NCBI RefSeq assembly: GCF_009741265.1
Contig: NZ_WOWL01000001.1
Span: 4,402,001-4,466,000, forward strand
DNA length: 64,000 nt
Direction: 5' to 3'
Origin: Pseudarthrobacter sp. GA104
Lineage (GTDB): Bacteria; Actinomycetota; Actinomycetes; Actinomycetales; Micrococcaceae
Below are positions 17,980 to 26,592 of this stretch, one piece after another. Every line of letters starts with the position of its first letter. Position 1 is the first letter of the stretch. The notes beneath the pieces were generated by a model. That model searched no databases, was not told the DNA's origin, and saw only the letters and a program-made list of their open reading frames with translations. Both the position numbers and the translations under genes were made by a program.

Positions 17980-20643
17980 ATGACGGAATGGAAGCCAGGC
18001 TGGTGGGCTCGAATGTTCATGGGCGCAGGGTCATGGGTGCTGTCGATCGGCGAGGGCAGTCTCCATGTCCGCGGAATTCCACAAGAGCTCGCGGTCGATG
18101 TACTGGACATCCACGGGCTCGCCGTCGATGAAGGCTCTAGACGGATCGTCATCACTCTCACCCACCGAACAGAAACCGTACTTACCGGGCTCCCTCGCCG
18201 CGCGGTGCGGGAAGTCTCTGCTGCGTACCGCTCTGAGCTAGAAGAACGGCGACATCTCATAGCTTTGCTCTCAAGGGCTGAGGAGCAGGGCGAGGCAGCC
18301 CGCCTGTGGTGGTCCCAGGTACAAGATGTGATGAACCGAGCCAGATGGGCGGACCAGGACACGATCGCCTCGCTCGAGGGCTCCCGTCCAGACGTCGCTG
18401 TGTGGTTGGCTGCCGACAGCGATCCGAGGCTCTCCGGGCTTCCCAGGGACAAACGCGAGGACCAGCGTGCCGCGGTCGAGGCTTGCTGTACCACTGACTT
18501 ACCTGCGTGGGCAGCTCAGCGGAACGAAGCATTCCTGGAGTGGGAGAAGAAAGAATTGGCGGACTTCTTCCGCACGGTTGAGAAATCCCCACTGACAGAC
18601 GAGCAGACAAGGGCGACCGTCTGCTTCGATAACCGGGTGCGCGTGATCGCTGCCGCGGGCTCCGGGAAGACTTCGACGATGGTTGCACGCGCCGGGTACG
18701 CGATACGGCGCGGCATCGCACAACCAGCTGAGATCCTCGCTCTCGCCTTCAATAAGAAGGCAGCCGGTGAACTTTCGGACCGGCTCGTCTCCCGCCTCGG
18801 CGACGATGGTGCCGGGGTAGCGTCGAGCACGTTTCATGCCTTCGGGTTGCGCGTCGTTGGCGAGGCCACTGGCCGCAAGCCGTCCCTCCCCGACGACCTT
18901 GCCACGGACAATGGCATCGGGCGGCTCGCGAGGATCGTGGACGTCCTCCGCGACCAGGACCCGGCCTTTCGGCGGGACTGGGACCTCTTCCGGCTCGTCT
19001 TCGGCCGGCAGCTGCCGGACCTCGGGGATGAAGCTGATCCTGAGAGGTCGGACCGGAACACCGGCAATAACGGATTTGGAACTCTCGCCGGGGAGGTCGT
19101 GAAGAGCCAGGAAGAGGTAATGATTGCCAACTGGCTCTTCCTGAACGGGGTCCGGTATGAGTACGAGCGGCCGTACGCGCACGATGTCGCGGACGCGCAC
19201 CACCGTCAGTACCAGCCCGACTTCTACTACCCGGACATCGATGTGTGGCATGAGCACTGGGCGCTCGGCCCCGATGGCACCCCGCCGCCCCACTTCGACG
19301 GGTATGCCGAGAGCATGGCGTGGCGGCGTCAGACCCACACGCGTTTCAGTACCCGGTTGATCGAGACGACATCGGCGACCATCCGGGACGGGTCCGGGTT
19401 CGACCATCTCGAACAGGAGCTCCGCAGGCACGGAATCCAGCTCAAGGAAGACCCGTACCGGGAAGCGGTCGGGGAGCCTCCGATCACCGACCAGGCGATG
19501 GTGGCGCTGATGCGGTCCTTCATGGCCCACGCGAAGGGCAACCGCCTCGACCCTGACACACTCGCACAACGGGCCGACCGGACCTTGCGGGCCAGGCTCT
19601 TCACTCGCCTGTACGGCGTCATCCTTGCCGAATGGGACCGGCAACTCCGAGCCGCGGGCCAGATTGACTTCGAGGACATGCTGAACCTTGCCACCGATCA
19701 CGTCGAATCCGGCCGGTGGACCAGCCCGTATCGCGTTGTCATGGTAGATGAGATGCAGGACACCAGCGCTGCGCGAGCGGCGTTGGTGCGGGCGCTGCTG
19801 AAGGCACCCGACACCTACCTGTACGCAGTCGGCGACGACTGGCAGTCCATCAACAGATTCGCGGGCTCAGACCTCAGCGTGATGACCCGCTTCGATGACT
19901 GGTTTGGCGCGGGATCAACGATTTGGCTGGACCGCACTTTCCGGTCCCCGCAGTCCCTGTGCGACGCTGCCGGCGGGTTCGTGATGAAGAACCCCGTTCA
20001 GATATCCAAGAGCGTTCAATCTTCAGCGCCGGATACTGACGAGACCATACTCGCAGTCAGCGTGCGGGACCGCAGCCACTACGGATCGGCCGTTCGACAA
20101 CACCTCATGAACCTTGATGCAGAGCTCACTGGGCCGGCAACGGCCCTGCTGCTCGGCCGATACACCCGGTCCAAGGACGATGTGACCTCAGCCTTGGACG
20201 AGGAGTATGCCAATCTGACCGTCCAGTTCAACACCGTGCACGCCTCGAAGGGAAAAGAAGCCGACTACGTGGTCGTCCTCGGCCTTGAGAGGAGCGGTTT
20301 CCCGAGCACCATCGAGGACGATCGACTCCTGCAGCTGGCCATGGCCGCACCGGATCCCTACCCGTTCGCCGAGGAACGACGCCTGTTCTACGTCGCTCTA
20401 ACCCGCGCGCGGCATTCCGCGCTCCTGGTCACCCGCAGCGGCGCAGAATCAGTATTCCTCCTCGAACTGGTTCGAGACCGAATCCTCAAGATCCGGTCCG
20501 CCAAAGGCGATGACATCACCCCGGTGGTCTGCCCGAAATGCAAGAAGCGCGCCATGAAGGAACGCAATGGACGCTACGGGCAGTTCTTCGGCTGCACCGG
20601 GTACCCGATCTGTAACGGAACGATGAAACTCGCTGCTGCTTAG
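17980..20643 (+). CDS. HelD-like UvrD/Rep-family DNA helicase (helicase IV type)
   Basis: 887 residues from ATG 17980, preceded by a G-rich ribosome site (17971-17978). Residues ~225-231 carry the Walker A AAAGSGKTS, followed by AFNKKAA, STFHAFG, the Walker B MVDEMQDTS, GDDWQSINRF and the C-terminal VHASKGKEADYVV and YVALTRARH motifs of superfamily 1 helicases. The insert YQPDFYYPDIDVWHEHW between motifs is typical of helicase IV proteins. A zinc ribbon of topoisomerase type ends the protein (CPKCKK...CTGYPIC). It unwinds DNA 3'-5' by family precedent. On this island it may serve defence or element maintenance. Confidence 0.85.
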   Translation: MTEWKPGWWARMFMGAGSWVLSIGEGSLHVRGIPQELAVDVLDIHGLAVDEGSRRIVITLTHRTETVLTGLPRRAVREVSAAYRSELEERRHLIALLSRAEEQGEAARLWWSQVQDVMNRARWADQDTIASLEGSRPDVAVWLAADSDPRLSGLPRDKREDQRAAVEACCTTDLPAWAAQRNEAFLEWEKKELADFFRTVEKSPLTDEQTRATVCFDNRVRVIAAAGSGKTSTMVARAGYAIRRGIAQPAEILALAFNKKAAGELSDRLVSRLGDDGAGVASSTFHAFGLRVVGEATGRKPSLPDDLATDNGIGRLARIVDVLRDQDPAFRRDWDLFRLVFGRQLPDLGDEADPERSDRNTGNNGFGTLAGEVVKSQEEVMIANWLFLNGVRYEYERPYAHDVADAHHRQYQPDFYYPDIDVWHEHWALGPDGTPPPHFDGYAESMAWRRQTHTRFSTRLIETTSATIRDGSGFDHLEQELRRHGIQLKEDPYREAVGEPPITDQAMVALMRSFMAHAKGNRLDPDTLAQRADRTLRARLFTRLYGVILAEWDRQLRAAGQIDFEDMLNLATDHVESGRWTSPYRVVMVDEMQDTSAARAALVRALLKAPDTYLYAVGDDWQSINRFAGSDLSVMTRFDDWFGAGSTIWLDRTFRSPQSLCDAAGGFVMKNPVQISKSVQSSAPDTDETILAVSVRDRSHYGSAVRQHLMNLDAELTGPATALLLGRYTRSKDDVTSALDEEYANLTVQFNTVHASKGKEADYVVVLGLERSGFPSTIEDDRLLQLAMAAPDPYPFAEERRLFYVALTRARHSALLVTRSGAESVFLLELVRDRILKIRSAKGDDITPVVCPKCKKRAMKERNGRYGQFFGCTGYPICNGTMKLAAA

Positions 20644-20700
20644 GCTCGGGGTGCTGCAGAACCTCCAGGCGCATCAACGGCGAACGGCAGCCATGGCGCT

Positions 20701-20874
20701 GTGGGGGAGCAGCTCGTGCCGTTCGCCGTGGCCCCTGTCGTCGACTTCCCGCAAACCGGGCCTGTTCCGGCCCCTCCCGCCAGGCACATCAGTCCGGAAG
20801 AAGAAACCGGGATCTTCAGCCGGGCGGACGAGCTCAACGCTCGTGTCGCCAGGATCCTCCATGAGTACAGCTGA
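20701..20874 (+). CDS. 57-residue ORF in frame behind the helicase stop
   Basis: From GTG 20701 the frame encodes a Pro-rich segment and then PEEETGIFSRADELNARVAR, ending ILHEYS. It is in the same frame as the helicase, and the frame stays open from the helicase TAG (20641) to the TGA at 20872. It could be a separate small gene, a readthrough extension or a degraded neighbour. Codon use is coding-like. No known domain. Confidence 0.4.
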   Translation: MGEQLVPFAVAPVVDFPQTGPVPAPPARHISPEEETGIFSRADELNARVARILHEYS

Positions 20875-20891
20875 ACGATAAAGTCGTGTAC

Positions 20892-21062
20892 ATGGCATTC
20901 AACTGGGAGCAAGTCCTCGGGACCACTGGCACGGGTCTATCCAACGCCTACGACGAACATGCGTCTGACGCTTTGTACCAGGATCACCCAACAGCGGCTC
21001 CACCGGGATCGCCCATTGATCCCGGCGATGAACAGGTCAGCCTGCCTTTCGAAGAGAACTGA
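20892..21062 (+). CDS. 56-residue hypothetical ORF
   Basis: Starts at ATG 20892 (MAFNWEQVLGTTGTG) only 17 bases after the preceding small ORF, and ends VSLPFEEN. It is acidic and Pro/Gly-rich. The proximity suggests co-transcription with the helicase and the 57-residue ORF. No recognised domain; the call rests on start, composition and spacing. Confidence 0.4.
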   Translation: MAFNWEQVLGTTGTGLSNAYDEHASDALYQDHPTAAPPGSPIDPGDEQVSLPFEEN

Positions 21063-21096
21063 CTCGACTGCCGAGTCGAGTCACTGCGGACTCGTC

Positions 21097-21327
21097 TCAG
21101 GCTGCCACGCGGTCGTCATCGTCGAGTTGCCAGTAATCGCGCTCCATGACAACGACTGGTTTGTCCAGTGCCTGAGTGAACAGCCCTATCAGCTTCATGA
21201 TCTGGACGTCAGTGGGCGCGGGGGCCTCTGCCACCGTCCGTTTGCACCACTCGGCGAACGACTCGCCAGTGCTCGCGACGCGAACGCCTCGCAGCAATGC
21301 GGCTCTCTCGCTCGCCTTTGTACTCAT
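21097..21327 (-). CDS. Small hypothetical protein downstream of the recombinase
   Basis: 76 residues, beginning MSTKASERAALLRGVRVAS, with a Trp-containing end DYWQLDDDD. It lies 63 bases after the serine recombinase stop on the same strand, so it is probably part of its transcript. Element recombinases often travel with small accessory proteins such as directionality factors, but this sequence shows no HTH, so no function is proposed. Confidence 0.55.
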   Translation of the reverse strand: MSTKASERAALLRGVRVASTGESFAEWCKRTVAEAPAPTDVQIMKLIGLFTQALDKPVVVMERDYWQLDDDDRVAA

Positions 21328-21390
21328 GACTTGAATGATATTTGATAGACGAGTCGAAAGGCAAATGACTCGTGAACCAGTCGGGAATTG

Positions 21391-22917
21391 TCAACGCCAG
21401 TCCATCACCACCCTGTCAGGGTCCACGCCGCGGGTGCCTCTCTTTGCGGCCCTCATGATCTTGGGGGTGGCCACCGCGCGGATGACATGGCGACACCAGT
21501 CCAGGTCGCCGGCCTCCTCTCGCTCCGACCAAATCTCACGGACACGACCCGAGCGGGCCAGCTCCAGCACCACCGGATCGACGTCGGCCAGCAGCAGCAG
21601 TTTGGCCTCGGCCGCGTCGATCTTCGGCTGCACGATGTCCTCTTGACGCGTGAGGTAGCTGAGGTCCCTGCGGCGCTCGGCCTCGGCGTGCACCTGCTCG
21701 AGCCACTGTTTGTGATCCGCGATCTCGTCCAGGAGCGCCTTGCGCTCAGAATCGACGTCCCGATCCTGCTGCCCGATGCGGGCCATGAAGTCGGGCCTTT
21801 CGATCCACGCAAGCACGAGCTCAATCACGACGGCATCGAGGTGCGTCTCCTTCATCGCAACATGAAAACCGGTCCTGCCGGGCACGCCGACGCAAAGGTA
21901 GGTGTTGTAGTGCTGGCGAGGGAGGAGATTGCCGTCTTCGTCCGACTGCTTCCGGCCCTTATTCTGCTTGCCGATTCGAGTGCCCGCTCCACACACGCCG
22001 CAGACTGCTATTCCCGAAAGTAAGTGCTTCGCTGGCCAGACGTTCGTCTGCTTTCTCCACTCAGGGTTCATGAGCACCTGCAGCTTCCGCCACGCAGTCT
22101 CGTCGATGAGCGGCGGCCAAATTGCATTGCCAAGGATCTCACCCTGATGCTGCCGCAGCCCGGCATAGGCAGGCATCCCCAACATCTGCTTGATCGCGAC
22201 AGCCGTCCATCCCAGGTTCTGGCGCTGCTGTCGGTATGCCTTCCGACGCGGCGGGATGGAGCGGCGGTTGAAATCCTTGGCGATCATGTAGAACGTCTCA
22301 CCGGCCAGCACCCGCCGCGCGGACTCCTTGACGATCGGTGCTTGCTCGGGATGAGGGATGACCTCGATCAGCTGCCGCGTTTCCTGGTCATAGATCCGCT
22401 GGTATCCGTAGATCTGCTTGCCGTGTGGGCGACCCTTCTCGGCATTGGCTCTGACGTCGCGAAGCAGTCGTTCGGACGACTTGTCGCTCTCGTACTCAGC
22501 GTCGGAGGCGTCCTCGCGCAAGCTTCGGCGGTCGCGAGCGTTGTTCGGGTCGTAGACACGGCCGTGGGTGAGAACCCAGATCTTGACGTCCCGTTCCATG
22601 CACAGATCGATGAGTTCCAACCACTCGCTCGTGCGTCTGGATCCTCGGGAAGACTCCCAGATGCCCAGCAGATCGGCACCGAAGGTCCCCGTTTTGAGGT
22701 CGGCCATGAGGTCAAGGAAGCCCTCACGGGTCTTGCGGGCGTAACGACTCGCGCTGCGGTTGTCATCCCGATATGGAACCGGGTGTAGCCGCCAGCTCCG
22801 CGCTCGGCACTCGCGCTCCATCTCGTCATGCTGTTGGTCTGGGCTCTTGCCGATGCCGGAGCGGTCCTGGGAAACACGCAGGTACTCCCTGACGGTGACG
22901 TTCGCGAGGTCGATCAT
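21391..22917 (-). CDS. Large serine recombinase (site-specific integrase)
   Basis: 508 residues with the full large-serine-recombinase layout. The resolvase-type catalytic domain starts with YLRVSQDRSG (nucleophile Ser16) and continues with IWESSRGSRRTSEW. The recombinase domain lies around residues 165-290 (GKQIYGYQRI, IPPRRKA). A zinc ribbon (CGVCGAGTR...YLCVG) follows, then a coiled-coil region and a basic C-terminus. These enzymes integrate phages and islands at short att sites. It sits in the middle of the accessory region rather than at an edge, which suggests stacked elements. Substrate sites are not identified. Confidence 0.9.
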   Translation of the reverse strand: MIDLANVTVREYLRVSQDRSGIGKSPDQQHDEMERECRARSWRLHPVPYRDDNRSASRYARKTREGFLDLMADLKTGTFGADLLGIWESSRGSRRTSEWLELIDLCMERDVKIWVLTHGRVYDPNNARDRRSLREDASDAEYESDKSSERLLRDVRANAEKGRPHGKQIYGYQRIYDQETRQLIEVIPHPEQAPIVKESARRVLAGETFYMIAKDFNRRSIPPRRKAYRQQRQNLGWTAVAIKQMLGMPAYAGLRQHQGEILGNAIWPPLIDETAWRKLQVLMNPEWRKQTNVWPAKHLLSGIAVCGVCGAGTRIGKQNKGRKQSDEDGNLLPRQHYNTYLCVGVPGRTGFHVAMKETHLDAVVIELVLAWIERPDFMARIGQQDRDVDSERKALLDEIADHKQWLEQVHAEAERRRDLSYLTRQEDIVQPKIDAAEAKLLLLADVDPVVLELARSGRVREIWSEREEAGDLDWCRHVIRAVATPKIMRAAKRGTRGVDPDRVVMDWR

Positions 22918-23167
22918 GCACCCATCTTCTCATTCATCTTTGTCCCACAAGACCATGTGAGGTGACTCCAGCATCCGACTCTCGATTCCCGGCCATACTG
23001 GACTTATCGACCTCGATTTAGGGATCCGATCCGCCCGCTCACAACGCGTCAGCAGGACAGGGCGGCGGCAGAGAGGCTGGCAACCGCCGGGCTCTTTAGG
23101 GGAATTCTTCCGATGTCCTGTTCGTTGCAGGACCGGTAACCCCTCAACAGAGAAGAGATGCACCTCC

Positions 23168-23467
23168 GTGGCAACCGATTACGATGAACTGCGCACCGAG
23201 GTCAAGGAGTCCCAGGAAAACTCACTGGAGGCCCTGAAATCCGCCAAAGCCCCGGATGCCAAGTCCGTGGTTCAGGAACTCGAGGAGGCTGACACTTTTG
23301 ACGGCCTGACCCCTGGCGGCGAGTTCATCGCCGAAGAGCTTGTGGTCCAGGTCATCCCGCAGGCCGACGATGAGTTCACCTGCTACTCGTGCTTCCTGGT
23401 CCGCCACCGTTCTCAGAAGGCGCGCGAGAAGGACGGCCATGCCTACTGCGTCGAATGTGAGGGCTGA
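23168..23467 (+). CDS. DUF4193 family protein
   Basis: 99 residues from a GTG start, beginning MATDYDELRTE. The ending has the family signature ADDEFTCYSCFLVRHRSQ and YCVECEG, two CxxC pairs that look zinc-binding. DUF4193 proteins are small, acidic and widespread in actinobacteria; function is unknown. The next gene overlaps its end by 11 bases, indicating an operon. Confidence 0.85.
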   Translation: MATDYDELRTEVKESQENSLEALKSAKAPDAKSVVQELEEADTFDGLTPGGEFIAEELVVQVIPQADDEFTCYSCFLVRHRSQKAREKDGHAYCVECEG

Positions 23468-23852
23468 GCGGTTCTGGCCGGCTGTCCCGGAGCACATCTG
23501 GGAAAGCATCCGAGAAGAATTCACCCTGCCGACCGCGATAGACATGGACACGCATTTTCAGTCACTCGGCGATCCGGAGGCGATGCGCCGGGCGGTCCGG
23601 GTCTTCATCGGGGAGGGAACGCACTGCCCGGGCTTCCAACTCAAAGACGGGCTTTTTCACGAACCGGTGCTGCGTCTCTTTGACCAGGCGATGGCCTTGA
23701 AGATTCCACACAACGTGTTCTCCGCCTGGATGGTCATCCCGCTGCCTGCAGGATCCGGTTCCAGACCCGTCGACCTGGTGGACAGCATGGCGTTGCTCCA
23801 GAATTCCTTGGCTGACTTCGGTGACAGGTACCGGCCGGTGGAAAACAGCTAG
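23457..23852 (+). CDS. Hypothetical protein overlapping the DUF4193 gene
   Basis: 131 residues if GTG 23457 is used; ATG 23439 is also in frame. Content is HIWESIREEFTLPTAIDMD, then FIGEGTHCPGFQLKDG and a helical C-terminus. No known domain. The start overlaps the DUF4193 stop, so translation is coupled and a joint role is plausible but unproven. Confidence 0.6.
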   Translation: MRAERFWPAVPEHIWESIREEFTLPTAIDMDTHFQSLGDPEAMRRAVRVFIGEGTHCPGFQLKDGLFHEPVLRLFDQAMALKIPHNVFSAWMVIPLPAGSGSRPVDLVDSMALLQNSLADFGDRYRPVENS

Positions 23853-23860
23853 GCCGGCCA

Positions 23861-23889
23861 TTGACTTAAGGAAGGTATCTTCCTATTCT
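23861..23889 (+). promoter_or_regulatory. Promoter with palindromic PadR-type operator
   Basis: TTGACT (23861-23866) and TATTCT (23884-23889) are spaced by 17 bases, a good vegetative promoter. Between and overlapping them is AGGAAGGTATCTTCCT (23869-23884), with 6-bp inverted arms. The ATG of the PadR gene follows 6 bases after the -10 box, so the transcript is probably leaderless. Autorepression by the encoded PadR protein is inferred. Confidence 0.65.
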
Positions 23890-23895
23890 TTCGGC

Positions 23896-24255
23896 ATGCC
23901 GCGACGAAAAGCAGGGACGCTACTTCCTTTGGAACTTCGCGTCCTGGAAATCGCTAAGAAAGCCGAGCTAGACCGCAAACCCATGTACGGATTTGCGCTT
24001 GCTAGTGCTCTGTCTGGAGATGGCGGAAAGTCACTAACGGGCCATGGCACCCTATACAAGGCACTGGCGCGCATGGCCGACGCCGGCCTGCTGGAAACCG
24101 AGTGGGAAGATCCTGAGATTGCAGAGACTGAACGTCGCCCGCGCCGACGCCTCTACCGCATCTCATCCAAGGGAGTCGCCGCGCTCCACGCGTCCCACCC
24201 CGCTCCGGCCACGGCACCGCGCCCGATAGCTACCCTGCGCCCGGTTCAGCCATGA
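23896..24255 (+). CDS. PadR-family transcriptional regulator
   Basis: 119 residues. ATG 23896 is chosen because a promoter -10 box ends 6 bases upstream. The winged helix includes LPLELRVLEIAKKAEL, YGFALASAL, the GTLYKALARMADAGLLETEWE signature with the TLYxxLxRLxxxGLL-type recognition helix, and a short basic C-terminus. The downstream membrane protein gene overlaps it by 4 bases. PadR with a membrane partner is a common stress-response pair. It probably represses its own operon through the palindrome in its promoter. Confidence 0.85.
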   Translation: MPRRKAGTLLPLELRVLEIAKKAELDRKPMYGFALASALSGDGGKSLTGHGTLYKALARMADAGLLETEWEDPEIAETERRPRRRLYRISSKGVAALHASHPAPATAPRPIATLRPVQP

Positions 24256-24800
24256 CCGCTCTATACGACATCCCGACTTCAAGAACCATGTCGGAAGTCC
24301 TCCGATGGGTCGACTTCTACACAAGCTTCGTTCCGGCGAACGTGGCGCAAGAAAGACGTCAGGAACTCCTTTCTGACATCTACGAGCAACTGGCGGACGG
24401 ACAGCTACGGGAACTCTCACCAGGAGCAATTGACCGCGCAATAGCTAGTCGTGCACTCCGCGGCTTGCCCGCCGACCTCATCTGGAGCAGGAAGCACCAA
24501 CGAAAGGGCAAGAAGATGAACGCATCACCGGCTACACCCCAACCCTCCAACGCGCCCGTGACTATCCGTCTCAGCAGCCTTGTCTGGGTAGCCTTAACAC
24601 TTCTGGCGCTGATCGGCGTCGCTACCTCAATCACCGAGTTTGTTGAATATGGGGGTAACCGCTTCGGCTATGTCCCCTGGCCCGGGGCCGGGAACATCAA
24701 CACCACCGTCGTCCAGCTAGTCTGCAGCGCAATACTTCTAATCCCCGCCACAGTCATCACAGTCAAAAGGCTGATCCACCACAACGCCCGCCAAGCCTAA
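24252..24800 (+). CDS. PadR-associated membrane protein
   Basis: 182 residues. The N-terminal ~90 residues are cytoplasmic and helical (RRQELLSDIYEQLADG, DUF1700-like), followed by two transmembrane helices (LVWVALTLLALIGVATSI and a second near LVCSAILLIPATVITV). It overlaps the PadR gene by 4 bases. The protein is likely the target or effector of the PadR regulator in the membrane. Its exact function is unknown. Confidence 0.7.
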   Translation: MTALYDIPTSRTMSEVLRWVDFYTSFVPANVAQERRQELLSDIYEQLADGQLRELSPGAIDRAIASRALRGLPADLIWSRKHQRKGKKMNASPATPQPSNAPVTIRLSSLVWVALTLLALIGVATSITEFVEYGGNRFGYVPWPGAGNINTTVVQLVCSAILLIPATVITVKRLIHHNARQA

Positions 24801-25273
24801 AAAGGCTTCCATGGATATCCAGCGGTTATTTCGTCAGCCTAGTAGCGACTTCAGGGGGCGACTTCGGCCAGGAATTTGCCTATCGTGCCTCGCAGCGAGG
24901 GAAAAAGAAGGCCCACCGATGGGGGACCGGCAGGCCTTCAGCACGCCACGCTACAGCAGCGTGCAGTGAACATCGACTGGACGAACGGGGGCGGTCGACG
25001 GAGAGACGAGGAGGCTGTTGGCTTTTTGGCTCTCTCCATTAGCGATTCGATCTACTCAACCAGCTCTCACTATTTGAGCGTGATCAACGTTGTGACCGAG
25101 TACCGGGCATATCGGCCTGGCTAGGGTTGGGGACGCCGATCGTGATGGCACCAAAGAGTTGCTGGACACCTTTGGCCAGTCCGTAGGTAGCCCCGGATGG
25201 GCTGAGCCGATCAACAACCGAAAACCCCTCACACCAAGCTGAACGCCCCACTGAAAGCAGAAGTCATCCGTCA
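24801..25273. other. Intergenic region between convergent genes
   Basis: About 470 bases between the rightward PadR operon and the leftward DUF3800 gene. It contains the leftward terminator described separately. Two short open frames have no plausible starts or family resemblance. No RNA gene was recognised. Confidence 0.5.
24902..24939 (-). terminator. Intrinsic terminator for leftward transcription
   Basis: GAAGGCC (24907-24913) pairs perfectly with GGCCTTC (24933-24939). On the minus strand the stem is followed by five T residues (complement of AAAAA at 24902-24906). It is well placed to end transcripts coming from the DUF3800 gene. Confidence 0.55.
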
Positions 25274-26332
25274 CTAGGCCACGAACATTTCGCGGGGGCG
25301 GATCTGTTCCCAGGACTTACCGTCGCCCCAGATCGAATTGAAGTGAACGAGGCGGCTGGCCTGCTCTAGGCGCTTATCCTCTGCTGTTCCCGCCAGGGCG
25401 CTCTCTGCGACCTGACGAGTGAATCCCGCCGTGATATCGGCCAACTGTATCCGCGGGTCTGTTTTCGAGTCGATGTGTTTCACATCTACTAGCGGGAACT
25501 TGTAGTTGGGCAGGTTGAAGCCGCGCGGAGTACCCTCATTCGCTACTTTGAGAAGCATCTTAAGCAATGGCTCGGTTAAGGCAGTTTGTTCATCGTGCAT
25601 GATGATTAGAGGCTGCTTCAGCTTGCGATGCCATGTAAGTGCGAGTTGATAGAGAGTCGTCTGCAGCGGATCGAGAGTCTTCAGGGCCAAACCTTCGGCG
25701 ATGGCCACTTGGAAGGCGTCAGCGTGGTGCCGCGTTCTCCACACCAGCTCCAGCACCCTGCTCACCTTGTCGCGCCGTGACTTCAAGCGGTAGGTGTCCA
25801 CCTTCTCGAAAAAGCTATCGACTGTCTCCTTTTCTCCGCCCTTGCGCTGTTTAGTCCGCATTAGCGAAGTGAAGCCTGAGACCAGATCGTTCCATCCCTC
25901 AGCACCGAGTGCGCGGGGACCATACTCGTACAGATCGTCGGCCATCTGCTTGGCCGTGCCGCCGGCATAGAGGTTGATCCCACGCCGGTAGGCCTCCTCC
26001 TCGATCAGGAGGTCGATGATTTTACCGACCGCAAAGTTGGCCTTTTCGACTAGGTACACCTGGACATGGCCGACGAGCTTTCCATTCGCCCCGAACAGCT
26101 CATCGATTGCCTGGCCGTTGCGCAGCACATCTGAAGCCTTCAACTCCGGGCTTTGAGCTTTAGTCTTCCTGCGGAGATACGCGACCAGATCAGTCGCCTC
26201 GGCAAGATCCATGTGAAGACTGCTGTGCGCCAGGACGGGAGTGGTGCCTGCCATCAGGTTCTCGCCGTCGTGACCAGACTCGTCACAGAAGATCTCAGCG
26301 ATATCGGTGGTGGCGGTCATGTCGTTCTTCAT
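25274..26332 (-). CDS. DUF3800 domain protein (RNase H-like fold)
   Basis: 352 residues from ATG 26332, favoured by GAGG 6 bases upstream (26320 is the alternative). DUF3800 features are present: FCDESGHDG near the N-terminus, IIMHDEQ in the middle and HIDSKTDPRIQLADITAG near the end, which together place the acidic residues of an RNase H-like active site. The family is frequent in defence and mobile regions, and nucleic-acid cleavage is the usual guess. It is divergent from an OGG-fold gene, with 260 bases between. Confidence 0.8.
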   Translation of the reverse strand: MKNDMTATTDIAEIFCDESGHDGENLMAGTTPVLAHSSLHMDLAEATDLVAYLRRKTKAQSPELKASDVLRNGQAIDELFGANGKLVGHVQVYLVEKANFAVGKIIDLLIEEEAYRRGINLYAGGTAKQMADDLYEYGPRALGAEGWNDLVSGFTSLMRTKQRKGGEKETVDSFFEKVDTYRLKSRRDKVSRVLELVWRTRHHADAFQVAIAEGLALKTLDPLQTTLYQLALTWHRKLKQPLIIMHDEQTALTEPLLKMLLKVANEGTPRGFNLPNYKFPLVDVKHIDSKTDPRIQLADITAGFTRQVAESALAGTAEDKRLEQASRLVHFNSIWGDGKSWEQIRPREMFVA

Positions 26333-26592
26333 CCTCTGCCTCGGCGTGATCCCAAGGGTAAGCATTCCAGAGCCAGTCACTACTTTCACAACTAGCTTGA
26401 GAAAGCCATGTGCTGGCCCGCGAGTGGGGGCTGGGGATGCAGTAGGTCTCGCTTGCCCGGCTGCTGTCCCGTCCGGCCGTGGCCTTGGCGATGCAGTATC
26501 GACCCGGGTTGGCGGGTCGGTTGTCGATTGACCAGTCACATCCCACGCGGCATATGCGAAAGTAAGTGGACCATCTACCTGGGGGAGAGACC

